NCBI RefSeq assembly: GCF_039544305.1
Contig: NZ_BAABLK010000012.1
Span: 5,722-69,721, forward strand
Direction: 5' to 3'
Source: Paeniglutamicibacter antarcticus_C
GTDB lineage: Bacteria; Actinomycetota; Actinomycetes; Actinomycetales; Micrococcaceae
DNA length: 64,000 bases
In this document: piece after piece, positions 41,057 through 49,986 of the stretch
How positions within the stretch are numbered: position 1 is the stretch's first letter
Layout: every line of letters starts with the position of its first letter
The notes under the pieces: model-generated
What the model saw: the letters and a program-made list of their open reading frames with translations, nothing else
Databases searched by the model: none
What the model was told of the DNA's origin: nothing
Translations under genes and position numbers: made by a program

Positions 41057-41872
41057 GTGCTCATCGCCGATAACCTGGCTATTGCCGGACGCCACCTGCC
41101 TCTGTTGGAACCAACAAGCCTCGCCGTCGCGCGCGGCGAACTCCTGCTGGTCCAGGCCGAACCCCAACCCACCCGCACTGCGCTGTCCCTGGCGCTCAGC
41201 GCGCGCATGGTCCCGGGCAGGGGCACGGTGAGCTGGTCGGGAATCCCCGCGACCCGTTCGGTGAGGCTGATCAGCGCACTGGTCGACTCCCCGGAAATCA
41301 ACGAACCCGAGGCGCACCTGAAGGTCCGCGACCTGGTGGCAGAGGACCTTGCACTGCAGCCGGGGCCGATCTGGCGACGCAGCGGCATCGACGCCTGGAT
41401 GAAAAAGCACCGCATGGACGACCTGGCCAATGAATGGCTCGACGCCATCGAACCGATCCAGCGTCTCACGTTGCTTACCCACCTGGCTCTTGAGGACCGC
41501 GGCATCGAGCTACTGGTCTTCGACTCCCCCGACCGCCACGGCATCCCCGAGGACCAATGGTTCTGGTACCTGGACTCAGTGGCCACCGGACGCCGCGCCC
41601 CGGCCGTGGTGGCCGTGGTCCAACGCATCCCGGAGAACTGGACCGGTCCCACCGCCTACGCGGGCCAGGTGCAGCAGAAGCTTGCCGTGGCCGCAGCCCT
41701 TCCCCCGGCAATCGACCTCGAGACAACGGCAGAGGCACCCGAGGCAACGCCGGAGGCAGCAGGGGAACCCGCACCCGACTCAAGACTCCAGGAGCGCAGC
41801 ATCGAACCGACGCCCGCCACCGGGCCGGCGGAACCCGCCACGCCTCTTAACGCACCGAAGGAACTTTCATGA
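41057..41872 (+). CDS. ABC-ATPase-like protein lacking a P-loop
   Basis: 271 residues from GTG 41057. The order of segments follows an ABC ATPase (VARGELLLVQAEPQPTRTAL in the Walker A place, VPGRGTVSWSG, and IELLVFDSPDR in the Walker B place). The G-x-x-G-x-G-K-S/T loop is absent and the acidic Walker B pair is only partly kept, so ATP hydrolysis is not expected. A Pro/Glu/Ala-rich tail of about 45 residues follows. It is co-translated with a YhgE/Pip membrane protein (4-nt overlap); a structural partner role is inferred. Confidence 0.7.
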   Translation: MLIADNLAIAGRHLPLLEPTSLAVARGELLLVQAEPQPTRTALSLALSARMVPGRGTVSWSGIPATRSVRLISALVDSPEINEPEAHLKVRDLVAEDLALQPGPIWRRSGIDAWMKKHRMDDLANEWLDAIEPIQRLTLLTHLALEDRGIELLVFDSPDRHGIPEDQWFWYLDSVATGRRAPAVVAVVQRIPENWTGPTAYAGQVQQKLAVAAALPPAIDLETTAEAPEATPEAAGEPAPDSRLQERSIEPTPATGPAEPATPLNAPKELS

Positions 41873-44187
41873 CCACGTTGCGCCTCGCCCTCTCCGAACT
41901 CAAGCGCATGACCTCCGGGCGCCTGCCACGGCTGGCCATCATCGCCTTGTGCATGGTCCCACTGCTCTACGGCTCCCTGTACCTCTACGCCAACTGGGAT
42001 CCCTACGCCCACCTGAACAACGTCAAGGCAGCCATCGTGAACCTCGACGAAGGCTCGTCCAAGGACGGCACGGAACTGCGGGTCGGCGACGACGTGACCA
42101 AGGAACTGCTCGAGGACGGCACGTTCGGCTGGTCCGTTCTCACCTCGGATGCCGAAGCCAGCGCCGGGGTTGCCAGCGGAGACTATGCGTTCTCCATGAC
42201 CATCCCCAAGGACTTCTCCAAGAACCTCGCTTCCCCGGGCGATTTCGAGAAAGCCAAGCAGGCGATCCTGAAGATCACCACCAACGACGCCAACAACTAC
42301 ATGGTCGGCACCTTCGCCGACAAGCTCGCTGGCCAGGTGCACAACACCGTGGCAAAGGAGGTTGGCACCCAGACGGCCGACGCACTGCTGACCGGGTTCT
42401 CGCAGATCCATACCAACATGGCCAAGGCAGCCGACGGCGCCGGTGAATTGCATACCGGAACCGTGAAGCTATCCGACGGCGTCACCACCCTGGGCGACGG
42501 AGTAAACACGCTCAAGGACGGCAGCACCAAGCTCAACACCGGAGCCGGCGACCTCAGCGCCGGTGCCGGAACCCTGCACGAGGGAACCGGCACCTTGGTG
42601 GATGGCCAGAAGAAGCTGGCCGCCGGCGCCGACAAGCTCGCCGGCGGTGCGGGCACGCTGGCCGGGGGTGCCAAGGACCTCAGCGCCGGGCTGGACGAGC
42701 TCAAGTCCAAGACCGCCGCCCTGCCGGCAAAGACCAAGCAGCTCGACAGCGGTGCGCAAAAGGCCGCCGATGCCTCCAAGAAGCTCTCCTCCGGCGCCGC
42801 TGAGGTCGCGGCGGGCAACAAGGCACTGGACGACAAGGTCAGCCAGGCTGCCGAAACCCTCACCGCACTGGAAAAAGATGGCCACAAGCGCATCGATTCC
42901 GCCGCGGATGCCTTGGACTCCCGACTTGACGCCTTGGTCAAGGCCAAGATCCTCACCGATTCCGAAGCAGACGCCATCCGCAAGGACGTCAAGGACGCGG
43001 CCGCATCTTCCGGTGTCGCTTCACAGGTCAAGGAGACCAAGGCGCAGCTGGCCACCGCGCAGTCGCAGATTTCCGCGCTCGCCGACGGCTCGGCCCAGGT
43101 GGCGGACGGCGCCAAGGAACTTTCCGGCGGCCTCTCGACGCTCTCGGACGGCACCCGCCAGCTTGCCGGCGCCATGCCGGCGCTGAAAGACGGCATCTCC
43201 TCTGCGGCCTCCGGAGCGAACAAGCTCAACGGCGGAGCCAAGACGCTGGCCGGCGGCGCCAACACCCTGGCTTCTGGCGAGCAAGATGCCCTGGCCGGCG
43301 CAAAGAAGCTCAATTCCGGGGCGGGCACCCTTTCGGCCGGAGCCAACACCCTTCACGACGGAACAGGATCCTTGGTCTCCGGGGTGAAGGACCTGGGCGC
43401 GGGCGTCGGCGACCTGGGTTCGGGGGCCACCGAGCTCCAGGACGGTGCCGGGGAGCTTTCCACCAAGCTGGCCGACGGAACGGATGAAGTCCCCAACCCC
43501 AATGCCTCCACCCGCGACCAGATCTCCTCGGTCATCGGCGACCCCGTCGACATCACCCGGACCGACCAGGCCAAGGCCAGCGTGTACGGCGAGGGCCTGG
43601 CACCGTTCTTCATGACCCTGGCCATCTGGATCGGCGCCTTCATGCTGGTGCAGATCATGCGGCCCATCACCAAGCGCGCGCTGGCCTCCAACGCCGCGAA
43701 CTGGAAGATCGCCATCGGAGGCTGGCTGCCGTTCCTGGGGATCTCCATCGTCCAGGCCTCGATCCTCTACGGTGTTGTCCTGTTCTGGCTTGGCCTAAGC
43801 ACTGCCCACCCGTGGTTGACATGGGGATTGTTCCTGCTGGCTTCGATGGCGTTCACCGCCATGATCCAGGGCATCTGTGCCTTGGCCGGCACTCCCGGCA
43901 AGATGGTCGTGCTGGTTCTCATGGTGCTGCAGCTGGTCTCCTCCGGCGGTACCTTCCCCTGGGAAACCACACCGGAGGTCCTGCACGTGGCACACCGCTG
44001 GCTCCCCATGGGACACGTCGTCACCGGCTTGCGCCACCTGATGTACGGTGCCGACCTCAGCGTGCTCGGGCCCATCGTTGCCGGCCTCATCGGCTACACG
44101 ATCCTGGGACTTCTCGCCAGCACGGTGGCCGTACGCCTGCACAAGACCTGGACGCTGAAGACACTGCATCCGGAGCTGAGCGCATGA
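41869..44187 (+). CDS. YhgE/Pip family membrane protein
   Basis: 772 residues. One membrane helix near the N-terminus (about 23-45), a large outer region (about 50-565), and five or six helices at the end (570-760). The outer region contains many copies of the heptad-like G-A-x-x-L-x-x-G (for example LSDGVTTLGDG, LNTGAGDLSAG, LAGGAKDLSAG), which should make a long right-handed coiled stalk. This is the ABC-2-related Pip/YhgE architecture, known from phage-infection proteins and the ESX-like secretion accessory EsaA. It is the middle gene of a TetR-controlled operon. Confidence 0.9.
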   Translation: MTTLRLALSELKRMTSGRLPRLAIIALCMVPLLYGSLYLYANWDPYAHLNNVKAAIVNLDEGSSKDGTELRVGDDVTKELLEDGTFGWSVLTSDAEASAGVASGDYAFSMTIPKDFSKNLASPGDFEKAKQAILKITTNDANNYMVGTFADKLAGQVHNTVAKEVGTQTADALLTGFSQIHTNMAKAADGAGELHTGTVKLSDGVTTLGDGVNTLKDGSTKLNTGAGDLSAGAGTLHEGTGTLVDGQKKLAAGADKLAGGAGTLAGGAKDLSAGLDELKSKTAALPAKTKQLDSGAQKAADASKKLSSGAAEVAAGNKALDDKVSQAAETLTALEKDGHKRIDSAADALDSRLDALVKAKILTDSEADAIRKDVKDAAASSGVASQVKETKAQLATAQSQISALADGSAQVADGAKELSGGLSTLSDGTRQLAGAMPALKDGISSAASGANKLNGGAKTLAGGANTLASGEQDALAGAKKLNSGAGTLSAGANTLHDGTGSLVSGVKDLGAGVGDLGSGATELQDGAGELSTKLADGTDEVPNPNASTRDQISSVIGDPVDITRTDQAKASVYGEGLAPFFMTLAIWIGAFMLVQIMRPITKRALASNAANWKIAIGGWLPFLGISIVQASILYGVVLFWLGLSTAHPWLTWGLFLLASMAFTAMIQGICALAGTPGKMVVLVLMVLQLVSSGGTFPWETTPEVLHVAHRWLPMGHVVTGLRHLMYGADLSVLGPIVAGLIGYTILGLLASTVAVRLHKTWTLKTLHPELSA

Positions 44188-44792
44188 GCGAGTCCAGCAC
44201 CCCACGTGCCCGGGTACGGGCGACCGACTCTAAACACCGTCTCTTCGCGGCCTCCATGGAGCTCATCGGCTCGCGCGGCCACCATGCGGTCAGCGTCGAC
44301 GAGATCGCCAAGGCTGCCGGGGTCTCCAAGGGAACGGTCTACTACAACTTCGGTTCCAAGTCCGAGCTGATCGGGGAACTACTGAACTACGGCATGGCGA
44401 TCCTGCTCGAGCGTTTCGAAAAGGGAACCCAAGATCCCGACCCGGAAAACGGCCTGCGATTGATGGTGGTCGATGCGCTGGAGTTCATCGCCGAGTACCC
44501 CTCGTTTGCCCAGCTGTGGATCTCCGAGCAGTGGCAGACGGACAGTGAATGGGCATCTCTGCTGGCCACCATGCGCCACGAGGTGATTGCCTTGGTGCGC
44601 CATTCGCTGGCCAGGATCGCCGCGGCTGGGGACCCTACACCCAGCGAACCGGCGGTGGACCTGGATACGCTGGCCACGGCGATTTTTGGTGCCTCACTGA
44701 TCCTGGGACGCGACCGCCTGGTCTTCCATCCCGAACGCAGCGTTGAAAGCTGCGTGCAGGCGGTCATGGCCTTCACCGCACCTCTGCGCTGA
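44184..44792 (+). CDS. TetR family transcriptional regulator
   Basis: 202 residues, start overlapping the YhgE stop (ATGA). The DNA-binding helix-turn-helix is VDEIAKAAGVSKGTVYYNFGSKSELI (residues about 33-58). The ligand domain follows, with HAEYPSFAQLW-like helices. As the last gene of the operon it can repress its own promoter through the perfect palindrome at 41025-41038. The inducer is unknown. Confidence 0.92.
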   Translation: MSESSTPRARVRATDSKHRLFAASMELIGSRGHHAVSVDEIAKAAGVSKGTVYYNFGSKSELIGELLNYGMAILLERFEKGTQDPDPENGLRLMVVDALEFIAEYPSFAQLWISEQWQTDSEWASLLATMRHEVIALVRHSLARIAAAGDPTPSEPAVDLDTLATAIFGASLILGRDRLVFHPERSVESCVQAVMAFTAPLR

Positions 44793-44818
44793 ACCGCCGG
44801 TCCTTGCCCGGCAACTGA

Positions 44819-45340
44819 TCAGCGGGGAACCTCGAAGTTGGTCACGCGCATATCGCGGCCGTCGATCTCGGCCCAGTCCTTGTCGGTCTGCAACACCGTC
44901 AGTCCCAGCGTCGGGTAGTCCATGGCCAGCTCGTAGACTGCCTCTTCGTCGGAGTCCACCGAGGCCAGGGACATGGCCAGTTCCTGCAGCACCGGCTGGT
45001 GCCCGATGACCAGCAGGGTCGTGACGGTCTCGGGGGTTTCGTTGATGATGGAGCACAGCGCGGTGATTGAGGCACCATAGATCCGCGAATCCAGGTAGGG
45101 CGTCGGTGCCTTTTCGCCCAGTTCGCTGATGACCCAGGCACAGGTGGCCCGGGTGCGCTGGGCGTCGGAGAGCACTATGTAGTCGGGGACCATTTGGTTC
45201 TCGCGCAACCATGCCCCCGCAGCAGGGGCTTCCCTGTTTCCTCGGGCGCCCAGCGGCCGGTCATGGTCCGATACACCCAACGGGTAGTCGCTCTTGGCGT
45301 GGCGCAGCAATACGAGTCGCTTCAGGTGGTGTTCACTCAT
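44819..45340 (-). CDS. SixA-type histidine phosphatase
   Basis: 173 residues from ATG 45340; reverse-strand TAAACT ends 7 nt upstream. It is a small histidine-phosphatase-fold protein: LVLLRHAKSDYP holds the catalytic RHG-like motif (RHA here), RTRATC the second arginine region, and VIGHQPVLQELA the second histidine. SixA proteins remove phosphate from histidine phosphotransfer domains; other members act on small phosphoesters. It is adjacent to, but not in one operon with, a winged-helix regulator. Confidence 0.9.
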   Translation of the reverse strand: MSEHHLKRLVLLRHAKSDYPLGVSDHDRPLGARGNREAPAAGAWLRENQMVPDYIVLSDAQRTRATCAWVISELGEKAPTPYLDSRIYGASITALCSIINETPETVTTLLVIGHQPVLQELAMSLASVDSDEEAVYELAMDYPTLGLTVLQTDKDWAEIDGRDMRVTNFEVPR

Positions 45341-45374
45341 GCACACAAGTTTAGGGCCCGCCTGGGCTTAAGCA

Positions 45375-45412
45375 CCTGTGGGCCCGGCATCCACGGATGC
45401 CGGGCCCACAGG
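45375..45412 (-). terminator. 18-bp hairpin after the winged-helix gene
   Basis: 45375-45392 is the exact reverse complement of 45395-45412, so the stem closes on a very tight loop. It lies 17 nt downstream of the winged-helix gene. Confidence 0.8.
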
Positions 45413-45428
45413 GAAGAAGGGAATCAGA

Positions 45429-46226
45429 CTAGATCGTGTATTCCGGGGCTGCCCAGACGACGACCTCGGGGTGCTCGTAGAAACGGTAACCCTGTCCGCG
45501 CACGGTGCGCACGGTGTTGGCCAGTCGGCCCAGCTTGGAACGCAGGCGACGGATGTGCACGTCGATGGTGCGCTCGTTCGGGACCTCTTCGGCGTTGCGC
45601 CACAGGTTGGTGAGCAGCTCGTCGCGCCCCACTGTGCGGGTGCCGTTCTCCACCAGGTAGTTCAGCAGTTCGAATTCCTTGAACGTAAGGTTCAGCGTCT
45701 CCCCGTCAAGGTGCACTTCACGGCGAGACAAATCGATCAGCACGCCCGAGGGGCGCGGAACTGCTGGGCGGGCATCGACCCGTGGGCGTCGGTTGACGGT
45801 GGGATCCCCCAGCGCCTGGCGCACGACATCGATGTTTTCGCCCTGGGCGCTGGACGGGGCAAGTGCGACGGCCGCGTGGGTCTGCGCATCCGGGGACAGC
45901 GTTGCGAGAAACGCGCGAACCTGGGTGGCCAGCTTGCCCAGCGTGGTTCCCTGGGCTTGGGCCACCGACTCGTCGAGGCCTACGTAGAGCACGAACCCGC
46001 GTGCCGTGGTGTCACCGGCAACCGGCTGAGGGCCGGGGGTTCCGTTGGGTGTCACAACAGGGGTCGGAGCCGTCATCGGCCGAGTCTCATGGGTGGCAGA
46101 CACCGCATGGAGCTGGCGATAGCCTGCCGGGGCGTAGCCGCCTGGGGCAGTGTTGCGCTGCGCTGCAGCGGCGCGTGACTGGGCGTTGCGGATTGAGACA
46201 TGGACGTATCCGGACGTTACCGACAT
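45429..46226 (-). CDS. Orphan OmpR-type winged-helix regulator without receiver
   Basis: 265 residues with GAGGTAAAG before ATG 46226. Residues 1-75 are disordered. Residues 76-150 form a small alpha/beta region (RGFVLYVGLDESVAQAQGTT... AAVALAPSS) that is not a phosphoryl receiver: no acidic pocket and no D-to-K series. Residues 160-258 are a full OmpR/PhoB winged helix (EFELLNYLVENGTRTVGRDELL; RRLRSKLG; VRGQGYRFY). It probably senses a ligand or protein instead of a phosphoryl group. No kinase partner is adjacent on this strand; a two-component pair sits on the other side. Confidence 0.82.
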   Translation of the reverse strand: MSVTSGYVHVSIRNAQSRAAAAQRNTAPGGYAPAGYRQLHAVSATHETRPMTAPTPVVTPNGTPGPQPVAGDTTARGFVLYVGLDESVAQAQGTTLGKLATQVRAFLATLSPDAQTHAAVALAPSSAQGENIDVVRQALGDPTVNRRPRVDARPAVPRPSGVLIDLSRREVHLDGETLNLTFKEFELLNYLVENGTRTVGRDELLTNLWRNAEEVPNERTIDVHIRRLRSKLGRLANTVRTVRGQGYRFYEHPEVVVWAAPEYTI

Positions 46227-46811
46227 GCTTCTTTACCTCTAACTCGTGTGAATGCCACGGAATGGCGCGAATGCTTGATTGCCTCGCCTGATCGCCGGTG
46301 CGAGGGGCGGGTGCGATGCGAGTGTCACTGAGCGTTGGAAGGATCCGACACTCAGCTGGGCATTCGACAACAACTCCGGCGATGGTCCATCGCCATGCCT
46401 TGATAAAGGCCCTTGGGTGTTGCTGATGCGCTATTCACAATCTCTAGTTTCCTCGTAATATTAGGAACCCGCAAGTAACAAACCTCGATGCAGTCCACGA
46501 TGTGACACAGCAGACGCTTAACGTGATTAGCATCACATTGCACAGATGTACGCTGTACCGATTCCACGCAATGCGGTATGCGTAGTCATCTCTTCAAGAA
46601 GTGACAATGTGATCAATACCCAATGCCATCGGTGCTCAAGCCGCGGGACTTACACCCGCATCCGGATCCAAGCAACGACCCCACCCTGCGTTGGCCCACC
46701 GCGCTCCTCCCCCTATTGCTCTCAGGCCCTAGGCTTGAACCAGCGGGTCTCACAGCCTGCACACAGCCGTGCCACAGGACCGGCCTACACCCAGGAGGGA
46801 AAGTTAAGAAC
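46227..46811. other. Long AT-richer divergent promoter region
   Basis: 585 nt between the orphan winged-helix gene and a response-regulator gene. It is clearly less GC-rich than its surroundings (for example around 46430-46480 and 46510-46640). It holds a CRP-like site at 46523-46536 and a short inverted repeat TTCCT...AGGAA near 46450. No gene is supported. Confidence 0.5.
46523..46536. promoter_or_regulatory. CRP/FNR-like site
   Basis: GTGATTAGCATCAC matches the GTGA-N6-TCAC core of CRP-type regulators (TGTGA-N6-TCACA); the right half is full (TCACA), the left is CGTGA. It lies in the divergent control region. Binding by an actinobacterial CRP/GlxR-type factor is inferred. Confidence 0.5.
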
Positions 46812-47552
46812 ATGCCCAGCCCACGCTTTTCTCCCACGCAGTTGCCCCGCCTGACCCACCCGGACGGAACAGCCATCCGGGTGCTTGTTGTCGACGACGA
46901 ACCCTCGCTCGCCGAGCTCGTTTCCATGGGCACCCGCATGTTGGGGTGGGAGGCAACGGTCGCCTACGACGGCCCCTCCGCGGTCGAAGCCTGCCGCAAA
47001 TCCGCACCGGATGTTCTGGTGCTCGACTGGATGCTGCCCGGTTTCGAGGGCCCGGAGGTGCTGCGCAAGGTACGCACCTTCCTTCCCGAGGTCCCGGTGC
47101 TGTTCCTGACCGCCAAGGACGCAGTGGAGGACCGTATCGAAGGACTCGGCATCGGCGCCGACGACTATGTCGCCAAGCCATTCAGCCTCGAGGAAGTCCT
47201 GCTACGCCTGCACAAGCTTGTGGAACGGTCCGGGGCCACCGCCGCGGACGGCGCGGAACTGGTGGTGGGCGACCTGGTCCTGAACAGCGACTCCCACGAC
47301 GTCACCCGGGCCGGCGAGCCCATCAATCTCACCGCCACCGAGTTCGACCTGCTCTCCTACCTGATGGTCAATGCCCGTCGGGTTGTCTCCAAATCCCAGA
47401 TCCTGGACAACGTCTGGCACTACGATTTCGGTGGACAGGCCAATATTGTCGAACTCTACATTTCCTACCTGCGCAAAAAGATCGAAGCTGACGGGCCAGC
47501 GATGATCCACACGGTGCGAGGAGCCGGATACATGCTCAAGCCCGCCTCATGA
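46812..47552 (+). CDS. Response regulator (OmpR family)
   Basis: 246 residues from ATG 46812 with AGGAGGGA 11 nt upstream; a 63-codon-longer reading has no family resemblance and is rejected. Receiver domain: acidic pair D28/D29 in LVVDDEPSL, phospho-acceptor D72 (LVLDWMLPG), T100 and K122 (YVAKPFS). Winged helix to the end (NLTATEFDLLSYLM ... VRGAGYMLKP). It overlaps the following kinase by 4 nt, so they form a two-component system like TrcRS or MprAB; the signal is unknown. Confidence 0.93.
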   Translation: MPSPRFSPTQLPRLTHPDGTAIRVLVVDDEPSLAELVSMGTRMLGWEATVAYDGPSAVEACRKSAPDVLVLDWMLPGFEGPEVLRKVRTFLPEVPVLFLTAKDAVEDRIEGLGIGADDYVAKPFSLEEVLLRLHKLVERSGATAADGAELVVGDLVLNSDSHDVTRAGEPINLTATEFDLLSYLMVNARRVVSKSQILDNVWHYDFGGQANIVELYISYLRKKIEADGPAMIHTVRGAGYMLKPAS

Positions 47553-49126
47553 GCCAACGAGCACCCCTTGTGCCGGAGAACGGCGAAGTGGAACCGAGTC
47601 CTGGCCCACCGGCAAAGCCGTTGCAGGTTCCCTTTCACCTGCGCCTGGGCCAATGGATCGGCAGGCTCACCCTGCAGCGCAAGCTGCTGCTGGCGCTCAT
47701 CGGCTCCTTGGCACTGATCTGCACGCTCATCGGGCTGCTGCTAAACACCGGCATGCGCCAGTCCCTGGCCACCCAGCTACACGAGCAGTTGAGATTCGCC
47801 TCGGAACGCGCGGCAACCTATTCGGCACAAAACGGCCCCGACGCCTCATCCGGCCCGCTTTTTGCCCCCGGCCAGGCCTCGGGCACGCTCAACGCCAGGA
47901 TCGTCCCCGGCTTCCTGATTTTCGGGGCGGTGCTCGACCCCAAGACCGGCGAGCGCAAGGAGATCACCGAAGCCGATGTGTTGCCGCTGTCCTCGTTGTC
48001 CCTGGATGCTCCCCCGGTCATCAAGCACCTGAGCATCGGGGACTACCTGCTCTCTGCCCAGAAGGACCCCGGGTCCCATGGAACCCTGGTCACGGGGTTG
48101 CCGCTGGAACCCAACGAACGGACCCTGGCAGCGCTGGGAGTCCTGACCCTGACCATCTCGCTGGCCGGGCTGATCGGCATCGGGCTGATCGGATCGCTGA
48201 TCATTCGCCGGTCCTTGGCTCCTTTGCAGCGCGTCTCCGCTGTGGCATCCTCAGTGGCCACCGCCGAACTTGAGTCGGGCACCGCAGCGCTGGAGGCGCG
48301 CGTAACTCCCGAAGACTCGGTTCCGGGCACCGAATCAGGGGAAGTGGGGCGAGCGTTGAATGCGTTGCTGGACAATGTCGGCACCGCCTTCGCCGTACGC
48401 GAGGCCTCCGAGGCGCAAATGCGCCAGTTCGTGGCCGATGCGTCCCATGAGCTGCGCACCCCGCTCTCGGCCATCCGCGGTTACACGGAACTGATCAGCG
48501 CCACGGAGCATTTCTCCGACGACGGGCAGCGTTCGCTGAACCGCGTGCTCGAACAGAGCACCCGGATGAGCTCCCTGGTGGAAAACCTGCTGCTGCTGGC
48601 GCGGCTGGATGAGAAACACCAAATCAAGAAGGTTCCGGTCGACCTGGGAAAGCTGGCAGCGGAGATCACCGAGGACTTCGCCATCACGGCCTCGTCCCAC
48701 CATTGGATCCCGACGGTCCCCGATGACGGGCTGGTCGTATCCGGTGATGCCGCCGCCCTTCGCCGGGTCATCACCAACCTGTTGGCAAATGCCCGAAAGC
48801 ATACCTCGGCGGGAAGCACCGTCACCGTCAGCGTTGAGCGCGATGCCACCGCCAGCAAGGCGATGCTGCGCGTGGCCGACAACGGCGAAGGCATCGCCGC
48901 GGATTTCCTGCCCCAGGTGTTCAAGCGCTTCACCCGTGCCGATGCCGCCCGATCGGGCGCCGATGGGACCACCGGGCTGGGGCTGCCGATCGCCAAGGCC
49001 ATCGTCGAATCGCACGGGGGCAGCATCGAGGTTTCTTCCGCCCCGGGGAACACCGTCTTCGAGGTGCGCCTGCCGCTGCCCGCTGCAGCCAAGCCCGCAT
49101 CCGGACCGAGGCCAACGAACGGCTGA
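47549..49126 (+). CDS. Sensor histidine kinase
   Basis: 525 residues. Membrane helices at about 45-67 and 191-217 enclose an outer domain of about 120 residues. A HAMP linker follows, then the H-box with His300 (DASHELRTPLSAIRGY), N-box (VITNLLANARKHT), and G-boxes (DNGEGIAADF; GTTGLGLPIAKAI). It autophosphorylates on His300 and passes the phosphate to D72 of the regulator encoded just upstream. The short Pro-rich C-terminus (AAKPASGPRPTNG) is not conserved in the fold. Confidence 0.93.
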   Translation: MSQRAPLVPENGEVEPSPGPPAKPLQVPFHLRLGQWIGRLTLQRKLLLALIGSLALICTLIGLLLNTGMRQSLATQLHEQLRFASERAATYSAQNGPDASSGPLFAPGQASGTLNARIVPGFLIFGAVLDPKTGERKEITEADVLPLSSLSLDAPPVIKHLSIGDYLLSAQKDPGSHGTLVTGLPLEPNERTLAALGVLTLTISLAGLIGIGLIGSLIIRRSLAPLQRVSAVASSVATAELESGTAALEARVTPEDSVPGTESGEVGRALNALLDNVGTAFAVREASEAQMRQFVADASHELRTPLSAIRGYTELISATEHFSDDGQRSLNRVLEQSTRMSSLVENLLLLARLDEKHQIKKVPVDLGKLAAEITEDFAITASSHHWIPTVPDDGLVVSGDAAALRRVITNLLANARKHTSAGSTVTVSVERDATASKAMLRVADNGEGIAADFLPQVFKRFTRADAARSGADGTTGLGLPIAKAIVESHGGSIEVSSAPGNTVFEVRLPLPAAAKPASGPRPTNG

Positions 49127-49228
49127 GGCCCCCACGAGAGCGCACAAGGAAGCGGCGCCTACCAGGCTTCGGGAAGGATTCCGAATGCCTGCTGGACGCC
49201 GCTCAATGGTGAGGGTTTCCCCGGTTGC

Positions 49229-49867
49229 CTAGTGGGCCACCCCGTAGAGGCGGTCCCCGGCATCTCCGAGTCCGGGAACGATGTAGGCGTTCTCATCGAG
49301 CTTCTCGTCAAGGGCTCCCAGGATCAGGTGCACCTTGTCGTTCCCGCCGTAGCTCTGCTCCAAACGGGCCAGGCCCTCCGGTGCGGCAATGAGGCAGATG
49401 CAGGTGACATCGGCTGCTCCACGGTCAAAGAGGAACTTGATCGATTCGATCAATGTGCCGCCGGTGGCGAGCATCGGATCGAGCACGAAGACCTGGCGTC
49501 CGGTCAGGTCCGAGGGCAAGCGTTCGGCGTAGGTGATGATGTCGAGGGTTTCCTCGTTGCGTGCCATGCCCAGGAATCCCACCTCCGCGGTGGGGACCAG
49601 CCGGGTCATTCCCTCGAGCATGCCCAGGCCGGCCCGGAGGATCGGAACCACCAGCGGGGTCGGCTTGGCAAACGCGATTCCCTTGGTCATCGCCACCGGC
49701 GTCTCCACCTGGATCTCGACGGTTTTGACCTCACGCGTGGCCTCATAGGCCAGCAGGGTCACCAACTCGTCGGTCAACTGCCGGAAAACCGGCGACGGAG
49801 TGCTCTTGTCCCGGAGGACCGATACCTTATGGGCCACCAACGGGTGGTCGATTACCTGTACGCGCAT
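49229..49867 (-). CDS. upp: Uracil phosphoribosyltransferase
   Basis: 212 residues from ATG 49867; reverse-strand TAGATT ends 7 nt upstream, which rules out a 24-codon extension. The PRPP loop is DPMLATGGTLIES, and the uracil-binding end is YIVPGLGDAGDRLYG. PILRAGLGMLEG is the third signature. It makes UMP from uracil and PRPP (pyrimidine salvage). Divergent from tadA. Confidence 0.97.
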   Translation of the reverse strand: MRVQVIDHPLVAHKVSVLRDKSTPSPVFRQLTDELVTLLAYEATREVKTVEIQVETPVAMTKGIAFAKPTPLVVPILRAGLGMLEGMTRLVPTAEVGFLGMARNEETLDIITYAERLPSDLTGRQVFVLDPMLATGGTLIESIKFLFDRGAADVTCICLIAAPEGLARLEQSYGGNDKVHLILGALDEKLDENAYIVPGLGDAGDRLYGVAH

Positions 49868-49986
49868 GCACCAAAATCTACCAGCCGAATGCCTTCTGTT
49901 CCCGGCTTTCGCCGACTCTCTCCGGGTGATTCCCACCATTGCAGCCGTCTCCGGGCCGGGGTGGGCAAACTAGCATGGGGTGCACA

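Noticed and set aside
41057..41872. Annotation as a working ABC transporter ATPase
   Set aside because: No Walker A lysine or glycine loop and no signature LSGGQ motif can be found.
42430..43480. Repeated GC-rich units resembling a tandem DNA repeat or CRISPR-like array
   Set aside because: They are in-frame codons of the G-A-x-x-L-x-x-G stalk of the YhgE protein, with varied spacing and sequence; no uniform repeat-spacer structure.
49139..49228. Terminator between the kinase and upp
   Set aside because: AGGCTTCGG...CCGAATGCCT pairs only with a bulge and a short stem; too weak to list.
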